10,231 nucleotides of DNA, taken from positions 1-10,231 of the forward strand of contig DEPC01000030.1 in the NCBI GenBank assembly GCA_002358555.1, given 5' to 3'. Source of the DNA: Hungatella sp. UBA3402. GTDB taxonomy: Bacteria; Bacillota; Clostridia; Lachnospirales; Lachnospiraceae. The notes beneath the pieces were generated by a model. That model was not told the origin of the DNA and did not search any database. It saw only the letters and a program-made list of their open reading frames with translations. Within the stretch, counting starts at the first letter, position 1. Every line of letters begins with the position of its first letter. A program made the translations under genes and the position numbers. Positions 1-5,847 of the stretch are shown here, piece after piece.

Positions 1-1
1 G

Positions 2-685
2 CCAGTCGGCAATATCGGAGAAGGCCTTACCATGGCAGAGGCAATAGGAGCTAAGAATTTTGAAAGTCAAGGTCTTCAATTAGTGTATGTCAGCTATACC
101 TGTGGGGTAGGTATCAATGAGGAATCTGGTCTGATTGTCAGTGTTAGTGGAGAGAGAGTAGTAAATGAATGGAGTTATCAGTCCCATGTTGCAGAAGCTT
201 TAGCTCAAGCTAAGAGCCCATTGGGATATTATATTGCCACAGACAATGACCCCAATCCTACAGTACAATATGGCATTACTCTAGATTCTACAATAAAAGC
301 TGCTACTGTAGAGGAATTGGCAGAGCAACTGTCCATGGATTCTACGGTTTTGAAAGCTACTATAGACCATTATAATGAATTATGTGCCAAAGGAGAAGAT
401 GAAGACTTTGGAAAACCAGCCGAATATATGATTCCATTAGAAGGAGAAACTTACTATGCAATTGCTATGAATCCAGGTTCATCTGCAACCTTTGGAGGGC
501 TGGAAATCAATGAAAATTCTCAGGTATTAAACACTGAAAATAAACCTATCAAGGGATTGTATGCAGCAGGAGAGGTGGCATTTACTGGGTTATTTGGTAC
601 AGAATATCCTTGCTGTGGTATGGCCATTGGGTCAGCAGTATATTTTGGAAGGATTGCAGGAACCAACGCAGCAGCAGAACAATAA
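2..685 (+). CDS. FAD-dependent reductase/dehydrogenase, C-terminal part (5' end outside window)
   Basis: This is the C-terminal 227 codons of a fumarate-reductase/ketosteroid-dehydrogenase-fold flavoprotein. The reading frame is open from base 2 and reads PVGNIGEGLTMAEAIGA, which is internal family sequence, so the ATG at 32 is not the start. The middle is the capping domain. The end holds the FAD-binding GLYAAGEV motif (about 558-581) and the terminal GRIAG helix. Flavocytochrome-type fumarate reductases have a His in GIHHTMGG and an Arg in HGANRLGGN. Here these regions read GSSATFGG and LFGTEYPCCGMAIG, so both fumarate-binding residues are missing. The EYPCCG stretch (602-619) instead keeps the Tyr-x3-Gly spacing of the carbonyl-binding pair in 3-ketosteroid dehydrogenases (TYPGPG, from memory). 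It is therefore probably an enone or ketone oxidoreductase rather than a fumarate reductase; the substrate is unknown. Any heme or FMN domain would lie outside the window. Confidence 0.85.
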   Translation, partial: PVGNIGEGLTMAEAIGAKNFESQGLQLVYVSYTCGVGINEESGLIVSVSGERVVNEWSYQSHVAEALAQAKSPLGYYIATDNDPNPTVQYGITLDSTIKAATVEELAEQLSMDSTVLKATIDHYNELCAKGEDEDFGKPAEYMIPLEGETYYAIAMNPGSSATFGGLEINENSQVLNTENKPIKGLYAAGEVAFTGLFGTEYPCCGMAIGSAVYFGRIAGTNAAAEQ

Positions 686-769
686 AATAGAGATTGTGGA
701 AAAATTATGAAGTTCCTCACAAAAATAAGGAAAAGATAAAGAAAATCATTAGTAAAGAAGAAACATAAC

Positions 770-870
770 AAAAAGAGACTGTTATCTGTCAACTCGTTCC
801 CCTAAAGGGAGAGGGAAGACGGTCTGTTAAATTCTATGAAATTGTGAATTTACTGGAGCAGTCTCTTTTT
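770..870 (+). terminator. Three-way-junction RNA element ending in a U-tract (terminator or structured RNA)
   Basis: The outer stem is a perfect 12-bp pairing, AAAAAGAGACTG (770-781) with CAGTCTCTTTTT (859-870), whose 3' arm ends in five T. Inside are two further helices. CTGTC (786-790) pairs with GACGG (818-822, one G-U) and continues as TTCCC (797-801) with GGGAA (813-817). TAAATTC (828-834) pairs with GAATTTA (846-852). Together they form a three-way junction. It lies 84 nt after the flavoprotein stop and before the lysC promoter, so the simplest role is a terminator for the flavoprotein operon. The long branched loop is unusual for one, and the element is symmetric enough to terminate on either strand. 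A mobile miniature repeat is another possibility. Confidence 0.55.
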
Positions 871-873
871 CAT

Positions 874-924
874 ACTTACAAAAATACATCTGCAAATGTA
901 TTTGTAATACGGACATTTGTAAGT
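874..924. repeat. AT-rich dyad just upstream of the lysC -35 box
   Basis: ACTTACAAA (874-882) is the exact inverted repeat of TTTGTAAGT (916-924). Nested within it, AAATACAT (882-889) pairs with ATGTATTT (896-903) around a 6-nt loop. The TTTGTAA direct repeats at 901-907 and 916-922 could compete for the same left arm. The dyad ends 17 bp before the -35 box of the aspartate kinase promoter, a suitable position for an upstream regulator site. No regulator can be named from the sequence. Confidence 0.4.
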
Positions 925-941
925 GACAAACGCAAAAACTC

Positions 942-970
942 TTGACAGAGTACAGAGATTAAGGTATTAT
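942..970 (+). promoter_or_regulatory. Sigma-A promoter for aspartate kinase
   Basis: A consensus -35 TTGACA (942-947) and a -10 TATTAT (965-970) are separated by 17 bp. The predicted transcript start is near 977, giving a leader of about 45 nt with a small CTTAT/ATAAG hairpin (971-985). That leader is too short for a lysine riboswitch. An AGGAGG-type ribosome site at 1012-1017 sits 5 nt before the ATG. Confidence 0.8.
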
Positions 971-1022
971 CTTATCTTGCATAAGAGTGTGTTAAAAGGG
1001 CACTTATTTACAGGAGGATATC

Positions 1023-2351
1023 ATGAAGAAAGTAGTGAAGTTTGGCGGCAGCTCTCTTGCCAGTGCTAGACAATTCAAGAAAGTAGGAGAAATTATTCGC
1101 TCCGATAAATCTAGGCGGTATGTAGTTCCATCTGCACCAGGCAAGAGAAATGATAAAGACGAGAAAGTAACCGATCTTTTGTATGAATGTTATGATGCAG
1201 CCTATGCAGGGGCATCTTATAAAAAAATTTTGGAAAAAATTAAAAAGCGTTATGAAGATATTATTGATGGTTTGGGATTGAATTTAAATTTAGACCATGA
1301 ATTTAACAAAATAGAGGAAAATTTTCTTGCTAAAGCAGGTCGAGATTATGCAGCATCCAGGGGAGAATACTTAAATGGTCTTGTAATGGCAGAATATTTG
1401 GGTTATGAGTTTATTGATGCTGCTGAAGTAGTATTTTTTGATGAAAATGGTATCTTTGAGCCAGAAACTACCAACAAAGAGCTATCGGAAAAACTGGAAC
1501 ATGTAGAAAAAGCAGTCATTCCTGGATTCTATGGTTCTAAGCATGATGGAACAGTGAAAACATTTTCTAGAGGAGGCTCTGATGTTACTGGTTCCATTGT
1601 GGCAAAGGCTATTCATGCAGACATGTATGAGAATTGGACCGATGTATCTGGATTCTTGGTAGCTGACCCAAGGATTGTAAAGGACCCCCAGGTGATTGAA
1701 ACTATCACTTACCGAGAATTGAGGGAGCTTGCCTATATGGGGGCAAGTGTTCTCCATGAAGATGCCATTTTTCCGGTGCGCAAGGAAGGAATACCCATCA
1801 ATATCCGTAATACTAACCGTCCAGATGACAAAGGAACTTTGATTGTAGAAAGTACATGTCGAAAGCCTAAGTATACTATCACAGGTATAGCGGGAAAGAC
1901 GGGATTTTGTTCTATCAATGTAGAAAAAGCCATGATGAACTCTGAAGTAGGATTTGGAAGAAAGGTGCTGGAAGTATTTGAAAACTATGGAATTTCCTTT
2001 GAACATATGCCATCAGGCATTGATACTATGACTATCTTTGTCCACCAGTCAGAGTTTGAGGAGTTTGAACAGTCAGTAATTGCAGGAATACACCGAGCTG
2101 TGGAGCCGGATTTTGTGGAGATGGAGTCCGATTTGGCTCTGATTGCTGTAGTAGGTAGGGGTATGAAAGCTACGAGAGGAACCGCAGGAAGAATCTTTTC
2201 TGCATTAGCTCATGCAAGAGTGAATGTAAAAATGATTGACCAAGGCTCAAGTGAACTGAATATTATTATTGGTGTGAAAAATGCAGATTTTGATGCAGCA
2301 ATTAGGGCTATCTATGATATTTTTGTTTCCGTGGAGCTGCCAAGAGACTGA
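1023..2351 (+). CDS. lysC: Aspartate kinase (monofunctional, two ACT domains)
   Basis: It phosphorylates L-aspartate to 4-phospho-aspartate, the first step toward lysine/diaminopimelate, threonine and methionine, in the cytoplasm. The N-terminal amino-acid-kinase domain (about 1-280) opens with VVKFGGSS and carries SRGGSDVTGS (around residues 182-191) and ENWTDVSGFLVADPR. Two regulatory ACT domains follow (about 287-365 and 370-440), so allosteric feedback by lysine and/or threonine is expected. At 442 aa it is normal length. From memory, the TFSRxGSDxTGSI and YENxTDV blocks and the absence of a homoserine dehydrogenase domain match Bacillus subtilis YclM (ThrD, aspartokinase III) better than the LysC alpha/beta type. 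The gene symbol is therefore the generic one. The gene is preceded by its own promoter and shows no lysine riboswitch. Its place next to an aspartate-releasing operon may be chance. Confidence 0.95.
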   Translation: MKKVVKFGGSSLASARQFKKVGEIIRSDKSRRYVVPSAPGKRNDKDEKVTDLLYECYDAAYAGASYKKILEKIKKRYEDIIDGLGLNLNLDHEFNKIEENFLAKAGRDYAASRGEYLNGLVMAEYLGYEFIDAAEVVFFDENGIFEPETTNKELSEKLEHVEKAVIPGFYGSKHDGTVKTFSRGGSDVTGSIVAKAIHADMYENWTDVSGFLVADPRIVKDPQVIETITYRELRELAYMGASVLHEDAIFPVRKEGIPINIRNTNRPDDKGTLIVESTCRKPKYTITGIAGKTGFCSINVEKAMMNSEVGFGRKVLEVFENYGISFEHMPSGIDTMTIFVHQSEFEEFEQSVIAGIHRAVEPDFVEMESDLALIAVVGRGMKATRGTAGRIFSALAHARVNVKMIDQGSSELNIIIGVKNADFDAAIRAIYDIFVSVELPRD

Positions 2352-2408
2352 TAGATTAACTTAACTAGTACAACAAGTTATGAAGGCTGCGCTTCTTCTT
2401 TAAAGGGG

Positions 2409-2437
2409 TTGATTTACCTTTCTGATATTGCTATAAT
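2409..2437 (+). promoter_or_regulatory. Sigma-A promoter for the HPr paralogue
   Basis: The -35 is TTGATT (2409-2414) and the -10 is a perfect TATAAT (2432-2437), with a 17-bp spacer. Transcription should start near 2444, leaving a leader of about 97 nt before the HPr start. This separates the HPr gene from the aspartate kinase transcript, although no convincing terminator lies between the two genes. Confidence 0.75.
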
Positions 2438-2450
2438 TAAGGAAACACGT

Positions 2451-2493
2451 TTATGTGCACGCAGGGCATCAGCCTGATATTTGTGACACATAA
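2451..2493 (+). promoter_or_regulatory. Leader hairpin of the HPr-paralogue mRNA
   Basis: TTATGTG (2451-2457) pairs with CACATAA (2487-2493). A smaller CAGG (2462-2465) / CCTG (2473-2476) hairpin sits inside. It lies in the 5' untranslated leader, with no T-tract after it, so it is not a terminator. The function is unknown; it may stabilise the message. Confidence 0.35.
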
Positions 2494-2540
2494 TAGCAAT
2501 AGAAAAGCTCTGCTCATGAAACGTTAGAATGGAGGAATGT

Positions 2541-2798
2541 ATGGTAGCATTTTCACACAAGATTTCAGACCCTAACGGGCTTCATGCTAGGAATGCAGCA
2601 TACTTGGCAAAATTTGGCACCACTTGTGAATGTAAGGTTCATGCCACATGCAAGGGCAGCACCACAGATGCAAAACACCTTATGGGCCTGATGAAACTAA
2701 GAGCAAAATGCGGAGATATCCTGGATTTTAGAGTGGAAGGGAAATCAGAAGTAAAGACAGCAGAGGAACTAAAAAGATTAGCAGGGAAACTTTTGTAA
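2541..2798 (+). CDS. HPr-family phosphocarrier paralogue with His15 but no Ser46
   Basis: It is a PTS phosphocarrier of 85 aa, the normal HPr length. It accepts phosphate from enzyme I on a histidine and passes it to IIA domains or PRD regulators. The ATG at 2541 is preferred over the one at 2529 because GGAGGA (2531-2536) lies 4 nt upstream and overlaps the earlier ATG. This start also puts the phosphorylation-site His exactly at residue 15, in NGLHARNAA. The usual Pro18 is Asn. The position phosphorylated by HPr kinase in Bacillota (Ser46, in KSIMGVM) is His here: KHLMGLM, residues 45-51. So it should work in phosphotransfer but escape HPr-kinase/CcpA control, the mirror image of Crh, which lost His15 and kept Ser46. 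Four cysteines (29, 31, 37, 57) are unusual. It precedes a PRD regulator, suggesting a dedicated carrier for that system. Confidence 0.88.
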   Translation: MVAFSHKISDPNGLHARNAAYLAKFGTTCECKVHATCKGSTTDAKHLMGLMKLRAKCGDILDFRVEGKSEVKTAEELKRLAGKLL

Positions 2799-2819
2799 AA
2801 GGGAAAGTTTCCCTTTTTT
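2797..2819 (+). terminator. Rho-independent terminator of the HPr-paralogue gene
   Basis: AAAAGGGAA (2797-2805) pairs perfectly with TTCCCTTTT (2809-2817) around a 3-nt loop, inside a run of six T (2814-2819). It begins within the stop codon of the HPr gene. Confidence 0.85.
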
Positions 2820-2835
2820 CCTAGTAGTTAGGAAT
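2817..2835. promoter_or_regulatory. Predicted operator, copy 1 (upstream of the PRD regulator gene)
   Basis: The site reads TTTCCTAGTAGTTAGGAAT: perfect half-sites TTCCTA and TAGGAA around a 5-bp spacer. It matches the dyad at 5047-5065 at 16 of 19 positions. It abuts the T-tract of the preceding terminator and lies upstream of the regulator promoter region. The -35/-10 there are weak (possible TATGAT at 2869-2874 without a well-spaced -35), as expected for an activator-dependent promoter. Confidence 0.65.
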
Positions 2836-2890
2836 TCTATTTGCCTCCTGACCAATCTATTTTTCGATTATGATATAGAGAAAGTAAAGG

Positions 2891-2918
2891 ATAACCGTTT
2901 CACTATCTGAATGGTTAT
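2891..2918. repeat. Second dyad in the leader of the PRD regulator gene
   Basis: ATAACC (2891-2896) is inverted as GGTTAT (2913-2918), with an inner TTCA (2899-2902) / TGAA (2908-2911) pairing. It ends 13 nt before the AGGAGG ribosome site, so it could be an operator or an mRNA hairpin that affects translation. It does not resemble the ribonucleic antiterminators of BglG/SacY-type regulators. Confidence 0.35.
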
Positions 2919-2945
2919 AGAAAGTAACCGCAGGAGGAAATCAAT

Positions 2946-4853
2946 TTGAATGACAGACAGGAAAAGCTCCTCGAGCTGCTGGCAGAAAAGAAAGACTGGA
3001 TGACCAGTCGAGAATTAGCAGGAGTTTTGAGAGTGACAGACCGAACGATTCGATCAGATATAGATGCCATCAATAAGCAGCCAGGAAGACTTCGGGTTGA
3101 ATCCAATGTTCGCAAAGGATATCGGGTAGAGGTGAGAACAAATATTGAGAAGGAATTTCCATCTTCTCCAGAGATTCCACAAACTCCTGGCGCACGCTGC
3201 ATCTATTTGATTCAGAGATTGCTGTTTGAAACCAAAGAGTTGAATGTAACTGAACTGCAGGAGCAGATTTATGTCAGTGATTATTCTATCCAAAAGGATT
3301 TAAAACGGATACGGAAGATGATTGAACCCTATCCAGGTCTGAAATTAGTAAGAAATCTGGCATGTATCTCCCTCCAAGGAGATGAGAATATCAAGCGGAA
3401 ATTTTACCGAGACCTTTTGGTGGCTGAAGTGCAGGAGAATTTCTTGAATCTAAACAGATTAGCTCATCTATACAAAAGCTTTGATTTGATTGAAGTAAAG
3501 AATATTTTTGTGGAAGTTTTAGAAGAATATGATTACTCTATCCATGAAGCTATGTTTTCCATGCTCATTATTCATGCAGGAACCAGTATTGAGCGAATGA
3601 GTACCTGCCACTATATCCAGATTGAAGAAACTCAACAGGGATTAGAAGAAACAATTGAGTATCAGATTGCAAAGACATTTTTTGAGAGAATTTCTAGACG
3701 CCTTCATATCCAGGTAAAAGAAGGGGAAGTAGTGATGTTTGCTCTGGTAATTATGGGACGTCGAGCTTCCAATTATGCTAGCGACCATATTAAAGTGGGG
3801 GAACAATGGCTGAATACTAAGCGTTTGGCAGAAGGTTCTTTACTTCGTTTAATGGAAGTGTTTGGTGTGGATTACCGAGATGACGAGGATTTAACTGCAG
3901 GGTTAAAGATGCATTTGCGTGGACTCATTGAACGGGCCAAAAACCAGGTGGCATTGGAAGATATCTTTTTAGAGGAAATCAAGCAAAATTATCCTTTGGT
4001 TTTTGAGATGGGAGTTTGTATTACTGGATATCTGGAAGAACAGTTAGGCATCAGCATCTCTGAGATGGAAAGTGGATTTATTGCATTACACTTAGGAGCT
4101 GCCAGTGAACGGATGAATTCTGCCAGAAAATATCGGGCAATTATGATTATGCCTTATAATCAGACCTTCTTTGATATGTGCGAAAAGCGTATTATGGAAA
4201 TGTTTCGAGAGCGAATGGTAGTAGTAAAACGGTTCAGCTATTTTGAAGAAACAGCAGTAAAACAGATGGCTCCAGATTTAATTCTCACAACCTCTCCTAT
4301 TGAGCATAAGCTAAATATCCCTACTGTTTCAGTCAGTGTGTTTATTGATTCAGAGACAGAGTCCAGAATACTACAGGCATTGAATCAGTTAGATAAAAAT
4401 AGGTTTCGCTTGGAATTTGCGTCCCATATCGGCAGATTAATCCGAAAGGAACATTATTACCCCAATTTAGTCTGCCAGACACCAGAAGATGTCATTTACT
4501 GTCTATGTAGAGGATTAGAAAAGGAAGGGATTGTAAATAAAAATTTCAAAGATGTTGTGTTGGAGAGGGAGCGAATGAGTCCTACTTCATTTGCCAATGT
4601 GCTGGCAATTCCACATGCATTTCAGGCATATGCGACTCGGTCCACAATTGCAGTGGCTCAGTTGTCTGCTCCTATGAAATGGGGAAGCTTTGATGTACGT
4701 TTGGTCATGCTATTTGCTATCAATGAAGGAGACCAAAGAATGATTAAAATCTTTTTTGACTGGGTTTCTGAGGTCATTAACAGTCCAGAAGAAATAGAAA
4801 AATTGATACAGGAATGTTCCTACGAAGAATTTGTAGAACGGATTATGGAATAA
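2946..4853 (+). CDS. PRD-containing transcriptional activator, LicR/MtlR family (HTH-HTH-PRD-PRD-EIIB-EIIA)
   Basis: It is a DNA-binding activator controlled by PTS phosphorylation, 635 aa, typical for the family. Translation starts at TTG 2946, 8 nt after AGGAGG (2932-2937); the next in-frame ATG is internal to the HTH. Domains in order: winged HTH (1-62), second HTH (about 74-140), PRD1 (about 165-275), PRD2 (about 285-390), EIIB-Gat-like (about 396-485), EIIA fructose/mannitol-like (about 490-635). PRD2 keeps both histidines (H323, H382), 59 residues apart as in LicR. PRD1 keeps H210, but its second histidine is V268 (ALVIMG). The EIIB cysteine position is Met402 (IMIMPYN), so that phosphosite is gone. 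The EIIA site is H557 (AIPHA). It lies between the HPr paralogue and the PTS genes, and a shared 19-bp dyad flanks both targets. I infer activation by HPr-dependent phosphorylation of PRD2. Confidence 0.93.
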   Translation: MNDRQEKLLELLAEKKDWMTSRELAGVLRVTDRTIRSDIDAINKQPGRLRVESNVRKGYRVEVRTNIEKEFPSSPEIPQTPGARCIYLIQRLLFETKELNVTELQEQIYVSDYSIQKDLKRIRKMIEPYPGLKLVRNLACISLQGDENIKRKFYRDLLVAEVQENFLNLNRLAHLYKSFDLIEVKNIFVEVLEEYDYSIHEAMFSMLIIHAGTSIERMSTCHYIQIEETQQGLEETIEYQIAKTFFERISRRLHIQVKEGEVVMFALVIMGRRASNYASDHIKVGEQWLNTKRLAEGSLLRLMEVFGVDYRDDEDLTAGLKMHLRGLIERAKNQVALEDIFLEEIKQNYPLVFEMGVCITGYLEEQLGISISEMESGFIALHLGAASERMNSARKYRAIMIMPYNQTFFDMCEKRIMEMFRERMVVVKRFSYFEETAVKQMAPDLILTTSPIEHKLNIPTVSVSVFIDSETESRILQALNQLDKNRFRLEFASHIGRLIRKEHYYPNLVCQTPEDVIYCLCRGLEKEGIVNKNFKDVVLERERMSPTSFANVLAIPHAFQAYATRSTIAVAQLSAPMKWGSFDVRLVMLFAINEGDQRMIKIFFDWVSEVINSPEEIEKLIQECSYEEFVERIME

Positions 4854-4884
4854 AAACAGGGTGGAAAATACACTCTGTTTTTTT
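4852..4884 (+). terminator. Rho-independent terminator of the PRD regulator gene
   Basis: AAAAACAG (4852-4859) pairs with CTGTTTTT (4875-4882) and continues through one G-U pair to GTG/CAC, around a 7-nt loop (4864-4870). It ends in a run of seven T. It separates the regulator transcript from the PTS operon. Confidence 0.88.
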
Positions 4885-5046
4885 AATACAAAAAAATCCC
4901 TGTATGATTGTCTTTAGACTGTACAAAATAGGTTACAGTTGAAGTTTAAATGGTTTTTCTTTCTCAACCTTAGCTTCCAAGATAAATCTTAGCAAAGTAT
5001 TCAGGAAAGAAGGAACTATATATTGTAAAAAATAGATAAAAATAAA

Positions 5047-5065
5047 TTTCCTAATAGCTAGGAAA
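5047..5065. promoter_or_regulatory. Predicted operator, copy 2 (upstream of the PTS operon)
   Basis: The site reads TTTCCTAATAGCTAGGAAA, a perfect 7-bp dyad with a 5-bp spacer. It matches 2817-2835 at 16 of 19 positions, with both half-sites identical. It ends 8 bp before the -35 box of the PTS promoter, the usual position for an activator that contacts RNA polymerase. The adjacent PRD regulator is the natural candidate to bind it. Confidence 0.7.
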
Positions 5066-5073
5066 TAGATTTA

Positions 5074-5103
5074 TTGCACAAAAGAGTAATAAAAAGCTAT
5101 ACT
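5074..5103 (+). promoter_or_regulatory. Sigma-A promoter of the PTS operon
   Basis: The -35 is TTGCAC (5074-5079) and the -10 is TATACT (5098-5103), with an 18-bp spacer. The start is expected near 5110, about 20 nt before the IIA gene. The rest of 4885-5046 is AT-rich and holds only a short AAGATAAATCTT palindrome (4979-4990). I saw no catabolite-response element. Confidence 0.65.
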
Positions 5104-5131
5104 GTAATCAGAAAAAAGAGAAGGAGGGGAA

Positions 5132-5467
5132 ATGGTGGAAGGATTAGAATTGATTTGTTTTCAGATTATTTCCAACGTAGGAACAGCCCGTTCCACTTAT
5201 ATTGAGGCAATTCACAAGGCAAAGGACGGTGACTTTGAAGGTGCCAAAGAGTGTATGGAGGCTGGACAAAAGGAGTTTTTAAAAGGTCATGAAGCGCATT
5301 TTGAATTGCTTCAAAAGGAAGCTCAAGGAAATCCAGTTGGTGGCTCTTTAATCTTAATCCATGCAGAAGACCAGCTTATGAGTGCAGAAGGTTTTAAGAT
5401 TATTGCAGAGGAAATGATTGCCAGTTACAAACGTATCGCCGAGTTAGAGAAAAAGCTAACTAATTAA
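5132..5467 (+). CDS. PTS lactose/cellobiose-family IIA component
   Basis: This cytoplasmic phosphotransfer protein takes phosphate from HPr and gives it to IIB. At 111 aa it is close to the usual length for LacF/CelC/ChbA-type three-helix proteins, and it is helical and charged throughout. The phosphorylated histidine is H77 in LILIHAEDQLMSA. Asp80 is the conserved metal-binding residue three positions on (HAQDHLM in LacF, from memory). The start is ambiguous: ATG 5132 is 4 nt from AGGAGG (5122-5127), while GTG 5135 gives a better 7-nt gap and would remove one residue. It is first in the operon, 20 nt before IIB. This PTS family carries beta-glycosides including lactose, cellobiose and N,N'-diacetylchitobiose. 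Confidence 0.93.
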   Translation: MVEGLELICFQIISNVGTARSTYIEAIHKAKDGDFEGAKECMEAGQKEFLKGHEAHFELLQKEAQGNPVGGSLILIHAEDQLMSAEGFKIIAEEMIASYKRIAELEKKLTN

Positions 5468-5487
5468 ATGGAAGAGGAGAGATAATC

Positions 5488-5814
5488 ATGAAGAAAATTT
5501 ATTTATTTTGTAGTGCAGGAATGTCCACCAGTATGCTGGCTAGCAAGATGCAGTCTGTCGCAACATCCCATGACTTACCTATTGAGGTTGAGGCATTTTC
5601 AGATGGAAAAATCGGACAAATTATTGAAGAACGTCATCCTGATGTAATCCTTTTAGGACCACAGGTAAAACATCGCTATCAGGAAGTGGTAAATCAATAT
5701 GGCTCTACAGGTATCCCCATTGCAGTAATTGACCAGACAGCCTATGGTATGATGGACGGAGAAAAAGTCTTAAAAACAGCAATTAAAATGATGAAAGAAG
5801 CAAAAAAATCATAG
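5488..5814 (+). CDS. PTS lactose/cellobiose-family IIB component
   Basis: This cytoplasmic protein receives phosphate from IIA on a cysteine and transfers it to the sugar held by IIC. The active-site Cys8 opens the phosphate-binding loop, IYLFCSAGMSTSMLASKM. The LLGPQVKHRY segment around residues 52-61 is typical of CelA/ChbB/LicB proteins. At 108 aa it is full length. A GAGGAGA ribosome site lies 7 nt before the ATG. It sits between IIA and IIC with gaps of 20 and 33 nt, so co-translation of the three is likely. Confidence 0.94.
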   Translation: MKKIYLFCSAGMSTSMLASKMQSVATSHDLPIEVEAFSDGKIGQIIEERHPDVILLGPQVKHRYQEVVNQYGSTGIPIAVIDQTAYGMMDGEKVLKTAIKMMKEAKKS

Positions 5815-5847
5815 GTATGTGAAAGAAGTTGAACAGGGGGCGTTATT

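Noticed and set aside
770..870. Miniature transposable element with target-site duplication
   Set aside because: CATA occurs on both sides, but not directly abutting the inverted repeat ends, and a 4-bp match is easily chance. Kept only as a possibility in the findings.
686..1022. Lysine riboswitch (L box) upstream of aspartate kinase
   Set aside because: The promoter at 942-970 leaves a leader of only about 45 nt. The structured element at 770-870 is a three-way junction upstream of that promoter, without recognisable L-box sequence.
1482..2006. Antisense open frame inside aspartate kinase (and similar ones at 520-792, 2915-3202, 5742-5996, 7896-8342, 8413-8664, 8695-9018)
   Set aside because: They lie opposite well-conserved genes, lack family motifs, and their translations look like reverse complements of real coding sequence.
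2357..2398. Terminator after aspartate kinase
   Set aside because: Only a 6-bp TAACTT/AAGTTA dyad and a 4-bp GAAG/CTTC stem followed by mixed C/T. There is no stable GC stem with a T-run, so no terminator is called.
4885..5131. Catabolite-response element or sigma-54 promoter before the PTS operon
   Set aside because: No cre-like palindrome and no GG-N10-GC type -24/-12 pair was seen. The sigma-A boxes at 5074-5103 explain the promoter.
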